From: Gnetum montanum
Lineage: Eukaryota; Streptophyta; Gnetopsida; Gnetales; Gnetaceae
Assembly (NCBI GenBank): GCA_015680685.1
Contig: MNCI01029297.1
Span: 535,727-599,726, forward strand
DNA: 64,000 bases
Direction: 5' to 3'
Part shown: one piece after another, positions 34,138-46,940 of the stretch
Layout of the letters: each line of letters begins with the position of its first letter
Position numbering within the stretch: position 1 is the stretch's first letter
The notes under the pieces: generated by a model
The model's input: the letters and a program-made list of their open reading frames with translations, nothing else
Databases searched by the model: none
What the model was told of the DNA's origin: nothing
Made by a program: the position numbers and the translations under genes

Positions 34138-36060
34138 GCTGGATATTGCATATGCATTCTTAATAGATGCAATATGACATTTACATGTATAGATGATCGC
34201 TTATTTTTACTTAATTTAAGATGTTATTTTCCTTTATATGATGAATATATGTATCATGTGAATACATTCTAGTCCAACACCCCTCATCTTTCCCCTCCCC
34301 CCAATGTGATTATGTTCAAAGAGGCTTCTTTTTGGATTATGCATTTCATGTTCTATTTATCACTTTTCTTCGCATGCTTTACTAGTATGTTTTATTAACT
34401 TGTTCTATATCATGATTATATTTTATCTGAAGTTCAACTAGATGTAATGTTCTCTTGTCTAGAATTAGGTGGGAATATTTACATGAATCCTTAATCACAC
34501 ATGAATCAAATTCCAAAGTTGAAAATCCATCCTATCCTTTGCTCTTGCAAGGCAGATCTTGCTAAGGAACATCTTACTACTGCATGCAAATGAGGGCATA
34601 TTAAATATCCAAAATCCCAATAACAACTAAGAAAAACCTAGTCATAAATATAATATTTTATCTTTTTTTCATGTTTTCAATTCCAAAGATTTTCCAAACT
34701 AGAATTCCCCAAAATTCTCACAAAATCTACTTTTATACCAAGGAATAATTTAAAATAATAGTAAATTAAATAAAAACAATTTTGAACAAAAATTTATATA
34801 TCCTAGAAAATTTTTTTAAAAGTTAGAAACCAATTTGAATATAATTTCAATACAATTTCTATACAAAACAAATGACAAAAATCTAGGTCAAATCTCAACT
34901 TAGTAACAACCATAATATAATAATAGTAAAGAGTTAGGAAATAGGAAGGAAGTGCATAAAATATATAATACACTACGATAGTACCCTGGAAAGAAAAATT
35001 AAATAAGTTTTTCTATATAATTTTTGTAGTGCTATGAAATCTCTTTCTTTCACTTATTTTTCTTTCCAAAACTCCTACGAACAAAAGTGTACCGAAAAGG
35101 AAGGATAATGACCTATTAATAAGAGAAGCTAATAAGCACCAAAAGAAACAGACCAAGCACTTAATTATATCATTAATGGTGTTTCATTTCTAGAATTAAA
35201 TAATCCTTATTAATAAGGTGGGAAGATTACATGAAACTCAACATATTTGTTGGCATATGTTACCATGCATGGTTTTTGTTTTAGTACTACAATATGTAAT
35301 CCTTCCCACATAAACACGAAACAAGCCTTAAATGCATATATAAGGCTAAAGAAAAAAAACTTTATTTAGAGGGATTATAGTACTTTCTTTTGAAATCTTT
35401 GTCATGTTGCATTTTTTCATAAATGTAAATTTTGAATAAAACACCAATATTTTTTAATATCCAAACACATTAGTAAGGTGAAGTCTATAGTACAACGTTA
35501 AGTTATGAAACTTCCTTACAAAAGCTATTTTAACAAATATTTTTTTTTAATTAAAAACAAAATTAGAATTTTAGTTTAATGACAAAACATTAAAAGTGAT
35601 ATGGCTTACATAGGAATAGGATTCTAAATGCTACAAGAACAAAATGTTATATAATCATATGTGCATAATACAAAATAAAATAAGCATAATTAAATATTCA
35701 TAAAGATATAATAACTTAATAAAAAACTTATAAAAGCAATTTTATTTCAACATTCAACCATTAAATATATCGAATATTTATAACTACACATCAATAGAAG
35801 TCAAAAGTAAAGTAAGCATAAAAAAATTTAACAAGTATATTATATCTACTTTAGTAAAGTAATAATGCGATCCTATTATTTAACTCATGGAAATAGAAAA
35901 TAACTTATTAAAATGTATATGCTAGCTTTAAATTAAATAACTAAACCTATGTAAAAGGATTGTAACATAAAATCTTAAGACTATTTCATCATCTTGCTAA
36001 CATGATATTATTAATGTAATGTTTTCTATTAGCTCTTAGTATAATAGCTTCTTATCATAT
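34138..36060. other. AT-rich, gene-free sequence
   Basis: Stop-rich in all frames. Nothing recognised. Confidence 0.4.
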
Positions 36061-36068
36061 CATTCAAT

Positions 36069-36195
36069 ATGTTATACTACCAATTTAATAAGATCATTTA
36101 AGCAAGATCAATATGTTAATAGCTTCCATCAACTATGATCATTAAGCAAGAACAACCAAATTTTGTTATACTACCAATTTAATAAGATCATTTAA
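36069..36195. repeat. Short direct repeat
   Basis: GTTATACTACCAATTTAATA plus AGATCATTTAA occurs at 36070 and again at 36165, about 95 bases apart. Confidence 0.85.
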
Positions 36196-36277
36196 CAATG
36201 TTAGTGGTGGGAGATACCCTAATTATGACTAGGCATCAATTTCACTAGGTCATAACTTATCTAATATGCTAATGGTT

Positions 36278-36499
36278 AAGAACCACCACTTGGAGCAATG
36301 GTAAGATGCTTATTTCTTAAGTTGTAAGAATCAAGTTCAAGCCTCATTGTAACCACTTGAAAGAGATTAGAATTTTACTTATCTGCCAATCCTCTTATGA
36401 TTCTACCCTAGTATGATAAGCATTGAGCCTATGGATGATGATCCTTTAATGTACTTGTGACTATGAATGTTGGTCTTTAGTAACAATTTTAAACTTGGG
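36278..36499 (+). mobile_element. Probable tRNA-derived SINE
   Basis: The head carries an A-box-like TGGAGCAATGGTAAGA (36291) and a B-box-like AGTTCAAGCC (36333), about 40 bases apart, as in a tRNA-derived pol III promoter. Candidate target duplications flank 222 bp: TGCTAATGGTT (36267-36277) and TGCTAACGTTT (36500-36510), two mismatches. No poly-A tail is obvious. Confidence 0.5.
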
Positions 36500-36849
36500 T
36501 GCTAACGTTTTCTGTGGCACCCTATCTATTCATCCTTATTGCATATTTTCTATGTTATGCTATTTAAAATTATTAAGAATTTAATTTTTTAAAATATTTT
36601 TATTTACAACAATGTTTTTACATTATTAAATATGCCTTTTATAGATGAATCTTTTTAATAATAAGAAATAATAAATGTATTACATATCATATATTTTATG
36701 ATTTTGATTAATATCAAAAAATTTTAGGCTCTCAAATTAATGGATCAAAATATGCTCCAAGATTTCACTTTCTCAAAATCTTATTATTTTTTAGAAAAAT
36801 TAGATGTCTTCAAGTTATAAATTTCTTTCTTCTTTTTTGAATTTATAAA

Positions 36850-38398
36850 AACTTGAAGTTATAATTAACAACATTGATATAAACTTTACAAGTGGAAGAG
36901 TAAAAAGCTTATAATGAAAAGAAAGTTTATTGTTTGTAACTATATCATCCAATCAACTCATGTGTAATATTCTTTATGTTGAGCATCTAATATTGTTGCA
37001 CATCATTAGATTAAACAGTTTATATAAAATTTCTTTTGAAGTAGTAGTCATTCAAAAAAGGGTTTTTGTTCTATTATCTAGGATATTTGGAGTTCTTAAA
37101 AAAAGAATAATGGCTTAGGATTCATGAGTTATTATAAGAAAAGTATTGCCTTTTTGTATAAAGTGGATGGTAAGGTGATTAATTAGTATGAAGTCTTAGA
37201 AGCATCTTTTTCCATAAGTGCATCTAGATGGGTAAGCCTAAAGATAGTGATTACTTAAAAGATACTTAATTTTTAAACTAGATTCTCTATTCTAAATATA
37301 TAACTATCTTAGGCTTTATTATCCTAGAACATATTTACAAGGCTTTGAATTTTTTCAATGATGATTGAAATCTTATTCATTTCATAGCTCCTACTTTAAT
37401 ACTTCATAAGTTTACCTCCTTGGTGGCTTCTCATTAATAATGAACTATGGGCTATTAAGAATCCACATCTTTAGAGTACATGATATAATATTGGTAGTAT
37501 CTCTCTTTTAACTCTTTACATATGCAATTGATTAATTACTTGCCTTGAGTGCTATATTTGTTGATATTAATGTTTCTAAAATGTCTACTTTTTATCATTT
37601 ATAGAGTTCATACAAAAATTTGAATAGCCAAGAATCTAATAATGATATCTTAATTTTTCATTAATTATTGTTCATTCAAATTTTTATTTTGGTCTAACCT
37701 CACCTAAACTATTATTATTTCTAATAGTGGTACATGGCCAAGATTCAATTATTTTTGGAATGTCAACCATAATATGTAGTTATAAAAACATTGGATTTAG
37801 AAGATATACAATGCTTCCACTCCAAAAATTAAACGTTTTTATGGTATTTTATTTATCAAGGTTTACCTATTGGCATTTACTACATTCATTTGGATGCTCA
37901 TGATCATAAATGTACACTTTGCAATAGGGAAGACTCATTCATCCATTTCATTTTACCTTGTCCTCTTGCTTCAAGTTCTTAGACTTTTTATAGCTAATAT
38001 TTACATAGTCTAAGCCAAGGTTGAAGGAAATTTTATTTGGTAATACTTTTTAATTTCAACAATCTTTTCTTCATACATGGAGTTGCATTCATCCTCTTAT
38101 TCTCTATGCTATCTAAAAATTTCAATATAATTTAGTTTATCACAATGATTTTCTAGCTAATGTTCTTCCTTTGTCAACTTAAGGTCACATTATTCAATAA
38201 ATCATGCTTTAACTATTACCCTAAATGCATCTTTCTTAAGGTATTTCTTCTTCTTTTATTTATAGTAAGCCTTTAGTAGGAAGTGAAAACCTAAGAGAGC
38301 ACTTCTAAAAGAGAACAAGATCTAATCCTTTTCCCATCCCTCAATAGCAGTTTTCTTAAAGAATTGGTTACAAGGATGAAAACTTGAAAAGGCTGGTG

Positions 38399-38444
<46 letters not shown>

Positions 38445-38457
38445 AAAGTAAAAATCC
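36850..38457 (+). mobile_element. 5'-truncated L1-type LINE (plus)
   Basis: The post-RT part of a plant LINE ORF2: at about 37040-37160 a K-K-G...NGLGFMSYYKKSIAFL region (equivalent of the G-G-L-G-x-R...N-x-A-L-L block), then at 37820-37970 a zinc-type LPIGIYYIHLDAHDHKCTLC with N-R-E-D-S-F-I-H-F...C-P, as in the zf-RVT domain. The 3' UTR (38260-38370) resembles that of the minus-strand LINE next to it, including AACAAGATCTAATCCTTTT. It ends in a CT microsatellite and a short A-rich tail. RT and endonuclease are missing, the usual 5' truncation. Confidence 0.65.
38401..38441. repeat. CT microsatellite
   Basis: About 20 uninterrupted CT dinucleotides at the end of the plus-strand LINE. Confidence 0.95.
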
Positions 38458-38475
38458 AAGCATTCTACTTTATTT
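38458..38475. repeat. Candidate LINE target-site duplication, left
   Basis: AAGCATTCTACTTTATTT recurs exactly at 55568-55585, on either side of the minus-strand LINE with its nested insertions. Eighteen bases is a normal length for LINE duplications. Confidence 0.6.
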
Positions 38476-38479
38476 TTGA

Positions 38480-39666
38480 TGGTGATGTTATATCCTTAAA
38501 AAATAAATACTATTATTATTAAAATTTAGAGTACATCAGATCATCAAAAAGAGATATAAAGAAAAATTTGAATAGTTTTGAGGATGTCTTTTTAGATTTT
38601 TATCATTACAACTAATCTTTAAAAACCTCCTCTCTAGGGTAGAAAAAGGATTAGATCTTGCCCTTATTTAAAAGTGCCCTCACAAATTTTTACATCTAAC
38701 TAAAGGATTTCTTATAAAGAGAAGGATAAAACTCTCTATAAAGATAAAAAACACATTAATTAGAAATAATGAACAAATAAAAATAAAAGCTAAAAGCTTT
38801 CCATCCTTGAGAATTAAAAAAAAGAAATTAATACTATTAAAAATAAATTAATTTACTAGGAGCCTTTTTCCTTGAAACTATAGTTGAAAAACAACATTTT
38901 TATGAATTTAATAATTAACTCCTAAAGAGAGATCATAGTAATTATGTTGTTGCTAGAAAATAACTATACATTGAAGCTTCTAAACAAATTAGAAAACAAG
39001 TAGTTGAAAATGTTTCCAAATCCAAAAAAATGAAGTAGACAAAACAAGATGATCTCCAAGAATGACTTCATAATGCTTGGTTGAAAGTTATTACAAATTT
39101 TAGATGTCCATTTCTAACCTTGCTAAGTAACATGAAACTTATAAAAAACATGAGAAAATATGTTTTTTCTTCTACAAAGAGGACATTAAGGAGAAATAAT
39201 TCTCATATGTTTAAGACAAGTGTTGATAGAAAGATTTTAATCAATAAGATACTATAAAAAGATATGAATTTTAGAAAAGGTAGGAGCTTTTCAAATATGT
39301 TTCATTTTTCTCATCCAAAAGTGCAATGATAATTGCATTTTCAGGGATTATTGAATTTTTTATGAATGAAATCATTCTTAGTAATATTCTTATAAGAAAC
39401 TTCAAAATTTAAAGGAAAAATAGATCTACCATCCTTCTAAAAAATATAAGGAAAAGGTTCATGTAAATTATTATCAACTTCAAAAACATTCATAAGATTA
39501 GAAATTAATTTTTCAAAAAAAATTTCCTCTTTATATTCAAACCATAGCGGCTATAAGTTTTATTCCATGTAATCCATCTATCATGCATACATAGACAAAA
39601 AATTGCAATGATATCAAATTTACTCCAAGTACAACAAAATATTGATGAATAAGTAGTCAAAGCTCC
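38480..39666 (-). pseudogene. 3' part of the minus LINE
   Basis: Decayed sequence after RT; the 3' UTR words GGCAAGATCTAATCCTTTTT and TCCTTTAGTTAG match the plus-strand LINE tail at 38265-38330. No intact frame. Confidence 0.55.
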
Positions 39667-41665
39667 TTAATTAAAAAGAAGACACCATGGGCTAATTTTC
39701 TTAAACATATGTTTTGAAACTATAATATGATTATAGTTCCAATATTTACTAAGTTTGTAGCCTATCTTCCAAGTTTGTTTAAGAATTGAAGAACAAGAAA
39801 TAAAAATGACTTGAGAAAAAAGAACGTAGTGAAGAAAGTTAATAATAGACCAACTATTATCATTCTTATATTTTTCTTGCATAAGTCTATTTCTTAAAAG
39901 AAGCATTCCAACATCATATTTATTAATGCACTTCGCAATTTATTTTGCAACAAGAGAAATACCTTGGTGATAAAAATTAATGAGCCTAAGTCCTTCATCT
40001 TTCTTGCTACTAGTGCAAATATTCCAAGAACTTCTAGAAAAACCTTTTCTATGTTACTTAGCAAACCAAAGAAACTAATAGATAATACAATCAATTCTAT
40101 CATAAGAAGTTTTAGAACAATCCAAACAATTGGAGTAATACAACTGAGTTGATTAAAGCATATGCTTAATAACTAAAACTTTGCTACCAAGGATGAGCTT
40201 TTTTTCCTTTCTATTTATCAACCTTCTTTTCAATTTTATCAATTATAAAATAGTAATATTAGGCTCAAAATAAAATGATATTCCTAAAATTTTGAAGAAA
40301 GAATCCATTTTCAAGATTTTTCAAGGCTTGAGAGTAATCCACTCATCAATATTACCGTCACAATAAGTAACAATTTTTTATGAATTAGATGAGAAGCATA
40401 TAACATAAAATAATCCTCTACTTTAACTAAAAGAGTATTAATATGTTGTAGAGAATTATTAATCATAAAAAAGAACCATTTGCAAAGTTTATGTTAAGAA
40501 ATTTTATTCCTTCGTCATCAATTGAAATTTCTTCCTTTGTAGATCATAATGCAAATTATGTGAAAGAAAGTTTGCAACAATAATAAAAAGAAGAGTAACT
40601 TAATCCAAAATTAGTAGTAACTTGAGCATTAACATTAGTGAGTAGGGTACAAACGAGAAAAATAAAATAATCAAGAAATCCTAGTTTATAGAGATGAGAA
40701 ATAATAAAATTCTATTCAAATCTATCATAAGCTTTAGCAAGATCTAACTTAATAAAAGCAATGTCCTGGTTCATATCAGAAGCCCACTGAATTCCCTCCC
40801 AAGCTATAATAACATATTTAAGATATGTCTACCTTTAACAAGATTAGTCTACTTAGGTTTGACTATATGTTCTATAACCTTCTAAATTTGGCAAGCCATG
40901 CATTTAGATAAAATTTTATAAGTGCTATTAAGAAGAGTAATGGACCTTCAATTACCAATATGTTAAAGATCTCCATTCTAACATATTTATTAAGATTTTT
41001 ACCATGAAAATTTTTTAATGGCTTCTTAGAAAATATGAAAAGGATCATCTCCAAAAATGTCTTAATGGTTCTTAAAAAATTCAATTGGAAAACTATCAAA
41101 TCCTAGAGCTTTACCATTTGCTAAACCAAAAGTTGTAATTTTGATTTCTTTTGCTATAATTTTTTCTTCAAGAATACTTCAATGGAATTATATTATAATA
41201 TGAAAAATATGCATACTAGAGGCTTGGAAGGATTCCTTGCTAAAACCTTTAGAATAAAAAATAGAAGAAAAATGATTTGTAAAAGAAAACTATTAATATT
41301 CTTAATATCTATAATGATGGAATTATTTATACAAAGTGATTCCAATTTATGTACTTGACCCTTTCATTTTAGTAATTTAAAAAATTTCATGCAAGGTTCA
41401 TCTTCAATTCTTACCTAACCCATGCAACTTTAGTAATAGTACTTTTATCTTTAAAAGTTAACATCAATTAATTCAACTAATATTACTAGTAGGATTTTTC
41501 TTTTTTTTTCTTTTTTGCATTCCATAAAGACTTTAAAATATATTATCCAATGGGTTCTATTAACATATTAGCATTTATATGAAGAAGCTCATGACATTGA
41601 AAAGAGGAAGAATTAATTATAGAGAGAAAATCTTAATAGAAAAATGGTCTAACAAAGTAGCAACT
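39667..41665 (-). pseudogene. Reverse transcriptase of the minus LINE
   Basis: Recognisable RT blocks in order on the minus strand: RSITLLNSTYKILSKCMACQ (about 40960-40890), FIKLDLAKAYDRFE (about 40770-40725), then FANGSFL at about 40486-40469 where active enzymes have F/Y-A-D-D-T-L-L, so the catalytic aspartates are lost. Downstream come a LFWFAK...RKGFSRSSW block and GISLVAK near 39950. Non-LTR RT of the plant L1 type; stops and shifts throughout. Confidence 0.75.
41661..41665. repeat. Target-site duplication CAACT, left copy (Element 5)
   Basis: Precedes LTR start TGATGAG; the right copy is TAACT (53769-53773), one transition different. Confidence 0.7.
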
Positions 41666-42333
41666 TGATGAGAACTTCATCCACCCATGTATCATCCTCA
41701 ATGGATTGTGATTATGTGTTTCTTATAGTTTTATGTGTATGTGTTGTGTTTTTGTATTGTTTTGTTATTTTCACATGTATCAGAAACAAGAGAAGATGAT
41801 TGAAATTATATTTATCTTATTGGAACTTCAATGAAGATGTCTTTATGCTAAAATTTTGCCAAAGAAGGAATCTCCCCATCAGACATGACGACTTTTCTTG
41901 AAGATAGACATCTGTACAAGCTAGATGTCTCCTCTATTGATTTGTAACTTTTGGAAGACATATACAACATATGCAAATGTTTCCAAATGTTTCCTATGAA
42001 CCTATGACATCTACCATGCCTACAAGATTTCTCCTCTATGAACTATGACTCTACAGTAGGATGTCTCCTCTACTTCAAAAACATGTTCTCTATGAACTGT
42101 AGCTTTAGGATAGGATTTCTCCTCTACTCTCAAGACATCTTCTTAATGAGAACAAAGGCCATAATTTTATATTTGAGCATCAAAAAATCCCAAAAGGTTA
42201 TGAATAAGCATCAAGGCCTTTGATTTTGAAGAGGGAAGTTTGTGAGGTGAAGAAAGATTGCAAAGAGTCTAAGAGAAGTTAAGAGAGAGCATAATCTTAA
42301 GCTCCATTTGAGCATCCATTATTGTAAGGCTTC
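41666..42333 (+). repeat. 5' LTR of Element 5, first part
   Basis: TGATGAGAACTTC..., then a CATGTATCATCCTCAATGGA word also present at 53013 in the 3' LTR. Includes diverged internal repeats of GATGTCTCCTCTA. Broken by Element 4 at GCTTC. Confidence 0.85.
42329..42333. repeat. Target-site duplication GCTTC, left copy (Element 4)
   Basis: Identical to 48069-48073; both directly abut the Element 4 LTR ends. Confidence 0.9.
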
Positions 42334-43052
42334 TGATGAGTGGCAAGGTACCCCTACACTCAACCATACGAATACGAACGTTTTCACGTGCGATCTGGTC
42401 AAACTCCATAGATGGACTAGTTGTGGCACCTAGACAGTTAGCCTTAGGTCACAGTTTGTTGTCTTCCCACCTGGACTAGTATTATCTTTGTCACGTATGA
42501 TTTAGTCCAGAGCGAGGTGTATGATGGTTTCTAATCTAATGCTACTCCCGAAGGCAATGGAAAGTAATATTAACTAAGCTAGGAAAGAAAGGGTAAGAGA
42601 ATCTAATCTAGCCTAAGTGCGATGAGCATCCATTCCTTGATTATCCGTACACATCTTGGACTTCGTGCACGACTACCACTGGGATTACCAAGCGCAGATC
42701 CTACATACGTTACTGGGTTACCAAGTAGTCACACTTAAATGCTCATAATCAAGTCGTACTCATTCCACGTTTTAACATGAGATAAGGGTGAGAGAGATTA
42801 ACTAGGAAAGCAGTAAATAACAATTAAGTAAATAATTAAACTAAGCGAGTGCTGCAATGATGAAGTAATCTCGATCTTTATTTTCGATCATGTGCATGTC
42901 CAAGTACATCACACTCGAATAAAGGATGTCATACAATTACAATCACCACACTACGGGCATACACTAGAAAATAATTCTATCTCTAGAGAGGTAAAACTAC
43001 CAAAGCTTCGCTAAGGGACTAAAACTATATGCCTAAAATTAGGAAAGCTGCC

Positions 43053-43063
43053 TCTTATTTATA
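43053..43063 (-). promoter_or_regulatory. TATA box in the Element 4 3' LTR
   Basis: CTATAAATAAG on the minus strand, at the family position. Confidence 0.65.
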
Positions 43064-43079
43064 GACATTGCGACAGGCC

Positions 43080-43206
43080 ATGATATCGCGTACGTGATAT
43101 CACTTATGCGATATCGTGGCTGATGCGATATCGCGGCTAATGCGATCTCGCAGTTGTGATATCACGTACGCGATATCACGACTGTGATATCACGGCAGTG
43201 ATATCA
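43080..43206 (-). repeat. GATATC unit array in the Element 4 3' LTR
   Basis: Eight intact GATATC cores and one GATCTC at 14-base spacing. Confidence 0.9.
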
Positions 43207-43231
43207 TAGCCAGCAAATTCATGACTCATCA

Positions 43232-43248
43232 TACCCCCACGACTGAAT
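43232..43248 (-). promoter_or_regulatory. Polypurine tract of Element 4
   Basis: Minus strand ATTCAGTCGTGGGGGTA, immediately before the 3' LTR; near-identical to the Element 2 tract. Confidence 0.7.
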
Positions 43249-43429
43249 GAAAACTCGTCCTCAAGTTACAAAGAGAACAAGCTCCATTGATTACACAGTG
43301 GATAGGTATGGGATTATTGACTGACTAGAATGGATTCATGCCACAGTGTGGAGTCAGAAAAAAATTGAGACACAACACAAAAGAAAATCCTATGATTACA
43401 AAATGGTGGAACTCATGTAGTTCCTGGTG

Positions 43430-44200
43430 ACGGTGGCTCCTCCATTGGTGTCTTTCCCTTTTCTTGCACTCCAGGTCTTGGGATTTGATGGCGTTGAAGT
43501 ATGGCCTAGAGTTTCTCCTCTTGTAAGGCCTTGAGTGCCTTGGCACATGTGTAAGTTTGCACTTGTGCCATAGAGGCATCCCAGTCAGCCTTCTCTTTTT
43601 CTTCCACCACCCTTTTATTCTCTGTCAACAGTTTATTAAGTTGTTCTATTTTGAAAGTATCCAGCTGGTTCTAAGCAACCTTTGTCCCTGTATTCGAAAG
43701 GTTTAATACTTATGAAATGGCTTGAACAGAGAAATCAACAGTCACACCACAATTGTTAACCGTGGTGCCTTCTTCTTTATTGTGCCAAAATTGGTACATT
43801 TCCCCTAAGTACCAAGCACTGCTTTCAGAGAGGATAGGCCATAATGGGGATTCTTTGAGGTGATCCCTAACGGCCTCTAGAGCAAATTCTGTGAAATATT
43901 CAAAGTTCAGTTCCACAATCACCGTAATGAATGTGGACTTTTCATGGATGGCCTGAACACAATCTTGGGGCAACATGAGATGTTGTCACTGTTCAGGCAC
44001 TACAGAAGCTCCTCCTTCTACCTACTTAGATCGTATGGTAGGAGGATCTTCTTGATGAATGCTAAATGATTGTTCCTCCTATTCTGCATGTTTTCCGGTA
44101 GGAACTTGTCTTCCACCTCTCCGAGATTGTTCGATCGCACCTTGAGTAGGACCTTCCTGTTGTCCGCGTTTTGGGACCATCTACAATCACATGGGACCAA
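43430..44200 (-). pseudogene. Unrecognised 3' ORF of Element 4
   Basis: A discontinuous minus-strand frame: 44200-44018 in one frame, 43976-43710 in another, then a continuation to about 43430. The middle piece is acidic with FEYFTEFALEAVRDHLKESP; the end piece is a charged helical stretch (NKLLTENKRVVEEKEKADW, then KALKALQEEKL) that could form a coiled coil, ending in a proline-rich tail. It lies in the env position of Athila elements, between integrase and 3' LTR. I see no signal peptide or membrane segment, so envelope function is not supported. No counterpart is evident in Element 2. Confidence 0.5.
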
Positions 44201-46057
44201 GCATTAGTAAGGTTGTTTTTAAAGTTAAGTTATACCTTACTGCTTGCCTTAATTAATGATCTGATTTTATCTCCATGTGATCTTGCCCGAAAGTTTGTAA
44301 TAATGGGTCCCTTTTTACTTAGGTGGTTTTTCAATTTTTTAGTTTCCCGGTATAGGTAGGGATTAAATGATTTTTAGGCACAATTATTCTAAGTGTTATA
44401 GTTAATTATTGTAAATTATGTCCTTTGGGTGATGATAAATTTTAAAAAAATTATGCACTATTCGGCATGTGCCCCTCCCCCAAGACTAAGCTAAACACTC
44501 CAAGGTCAAGTAGGTTCAAACGAAATGAAAATCAGAGTACCAGCGAGCGAGTTATGGATATGAAAGCACGGGATGTGCAATCATGAGTCGTAGAGAGGAA
44601 TTTGAAAAACTTCCCCTATGTGAATAGTTGCAAATGATGGTGATTAGCATAGGGGAGTCACGAATATATATTTTCATCGAAGTTAGGGCACTTAGAGGAT
44701 GTACCAAATTTTTAATATGTTTTTGAAATTAAACGATATAAACTAAGGACATTTGGATGATTGTTAAAGGGTTCCAGGGTAATTCAACTAATTCTGAAGG
44801 CACAAACATTATGATGATGTGGAATTTATCAATAAGGACCTCAGATGGTAGAGAAAAAGGCTATGTGATGGTTCATAGGAACGTTGAAATTTAGAGGGAG
44901 AATAATAAGGAAAGAAAATCATTTTGAAAATTATGCTGAGGGTAAGAAATGGTGTGTGGAAGATAGCATGAGTGCAAATCACAAAAATTACACAAGTGGG
45001 TCCTCCCCAAAGCAAGTTCCAACCTATAATGCCCTTGTGTAACCACACTTAAAAATGTTCATGGGCACTAAAAGGGTTAAACGTAATCTGCACTGATTCC
45101 ACAAAACACACACATGTAAATATCATCGGAATGAGGTAAGAATTCTATGTTACACATGACACGAGCTACAATTACACGAATAGTGAGATGAAACGAACTA
45201 TAGAAGGGATCATAGAGATTGGGACACGAGGTAACTGACCCAGGGCACAGTGGATCCTATGTGTAAAGCATGATTAAGGTGTCATTAACCTGTCGTTCCA
45301 AGATTAGGACCAAGTCCATTCCTCTAATTAGTGACATCGCATTTTTTCATCCCATGATGAGCAACTATGAGAGTATCATAACAACAAGGCGTACAATCAC
45401 TTGGCGTTTTGTTCAAGGGAGGAGTGATTTTTGTTTTGTGGCACTTTTCTTTTTCTTTTTCTCTTTTCTTCTTCTTTTTTTTCTGAATACTGAATCTAGA
45501 GAAGCCACCAACCTTCAGGCATGAGTGCATGTCTTTCCAGTGGGACCCCCTAGAACAGCATTGGATTTTTGAGTGCTTGTTTGATTACTCTTACTCCCAT
45601 TTTTCATTAGATCTACAAGGATCTTAGTACAACCACGTTGCATGATAACTCTCATAGACATCACCAAAGAGAATCCACAAGTCCCCTTGATGTCACACCC
45701 TAATCATTCCCTCTTGGTCCATCCTTCTTCATTCTGGGTACAATGAACATAAAATTAATTTTAAGTTTTTAAATATGTCAAGAATATCACTATACCCTCA
45801 AACAGAACTTCTTATTTGTAGAGTGGATGAGTGGGTGTAATGGGCTCACTGTCCAAATAATTGATCGCTCATGACTTAATAACATAGAACACACCTCAAC
45901 CAATGATCCACATGAGTGTTTTATTCATAGACAAGATTACTTATAAAAACGTAAAAAGACAAAAACACAAAAAGATGAAAAGATAAAACAAAAAGTTGAA
46001 AAATTGAAAAACTAAAGAACAAAAAGTTGTAAAATCAAAAAAAATAAAAAATGGTTG
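44201..46057 (-). other. 3' non-coding region of Element 4
   Basis: Contains the family landmarks: T-rich words on the minus strand just after gag (46050-45950), GTGTGACATCAAGGGGACTTG (about 45690) and CTTTGGGGAGGACCCACTTG (about 45000). A pyrimidine tract with CTTTTTCTTTTTCTC lies at 45450-45485. Confidence 0.55.
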
Positions 46058-46940
46058 TTAATCCCTCTTGTTATTAGAATGGGGGATATCCCTCATAGCT
46101 AAACGGTTGAGGATGGCAAGGATTAATAATTGACGACAGGGATCCTTGCATGTTGGAAGTATTGGAACTTGGCCATACTTAGCCCGTTGGGTTTCACACA
46201 CTGGGTTATAGTAAGCATAGTGGGGCAATTTATACGATGTAGTTCCCATATTACAAGTTAACCCACTATGATATTTAGGACCGTTAGATGGTATGCAAGG
46301 ATCAGGATGATGCCTTCCATGACTGTGTTCATTGGGCCTTATGGTTGTTGGAGTGTTAGTTGGTGGCCCTGATGAAGTACCATGAGGCATTGGGTTAGAA
46401 GATAAGGGTGCACCACAGTGTTGGACTTGTGTTGAGTCGGAGGATGCAGTGGCCTTGGAATTGTGTTGTCCCTTCCTAGGGTCATTTCTAAAGAAGGGGC
46501 ACCTTTGATGTTGCTGAGGTCTCTCACTGCTGTTGGAAGTAGTAGCACAAGTGATGTTCGTGGGTTGTTGTTGTGGTGCAGGCACCTTAGGAATAGTTTG
46601 TGGTGATATGAAAGGAGGGAAAGGATGAGAATGTTGAAAGTTAGGAGGAGTATAAGGTGCACAAGGTGGTGGTTGTGTTGGAGGCATGGGTTAATAGTAT
46701 TGAGGAGAATGGTATTGTGGTGAGATAGAGTATGTTGGCCCAACTAGAGAAACAGGATGTTGAACATGATAAGCATTTGGATTTGGATAATATGAAGGGT
46801 GTCTCTAGTCTAAGGGTGGTCTCCCCCACGACTGGGATTGTTGCCACTGTGATGGAACACAGTATCTCTGTACAAAATCTGGATGTAACGTATTTCCCCA
46901 ATGCTCATATAAATGTGATAGGATTGGGCATTGGCCCTTG
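46058..46940 (-). pseudogene. gag C-terminus of Element 4
   Basis: On the minus strand an intact knuckle CNICLYNHPKGQC (C-x2-C-x3-H-x4-C, about 46950-46910) followed by PILSHLYEH, equivalent to CEICQYEHPKGCC in Element 2, then QQSQSWGRPPL and a 200-codon proline/glutamine-rich frame (46687-46058) starting MPPTQPPPCAPYTPP. Nothing of the capsid domain remains. The proline-rich part is the only long open frame in Element 4. Confidence 0.7.

Larger units (their letters stand above)
42334..43231 (-). repeat. 3' LTR of Element 4
   Basis: Plus-strand ends TGATGAGTGGC and GACTCATCA. Highly similar to the 5' LTR at 47121 throughout; GATATC array 43080-43206, TATA box 43053-43063. Confidence 0.92.

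Noticed and set aside
36291-36342. Functional tRNA gene
   Set aside because: A- and B-box-like words occur but no cloverleaf with paired acceptor and anticodon stems can be drawn.
45270-45530. Frames on both strands with Phe-rich or Lys-rich ends
   Set aside because: Produced by a CTTTTT-type pyrimidine tract in the Element 4 3' region.
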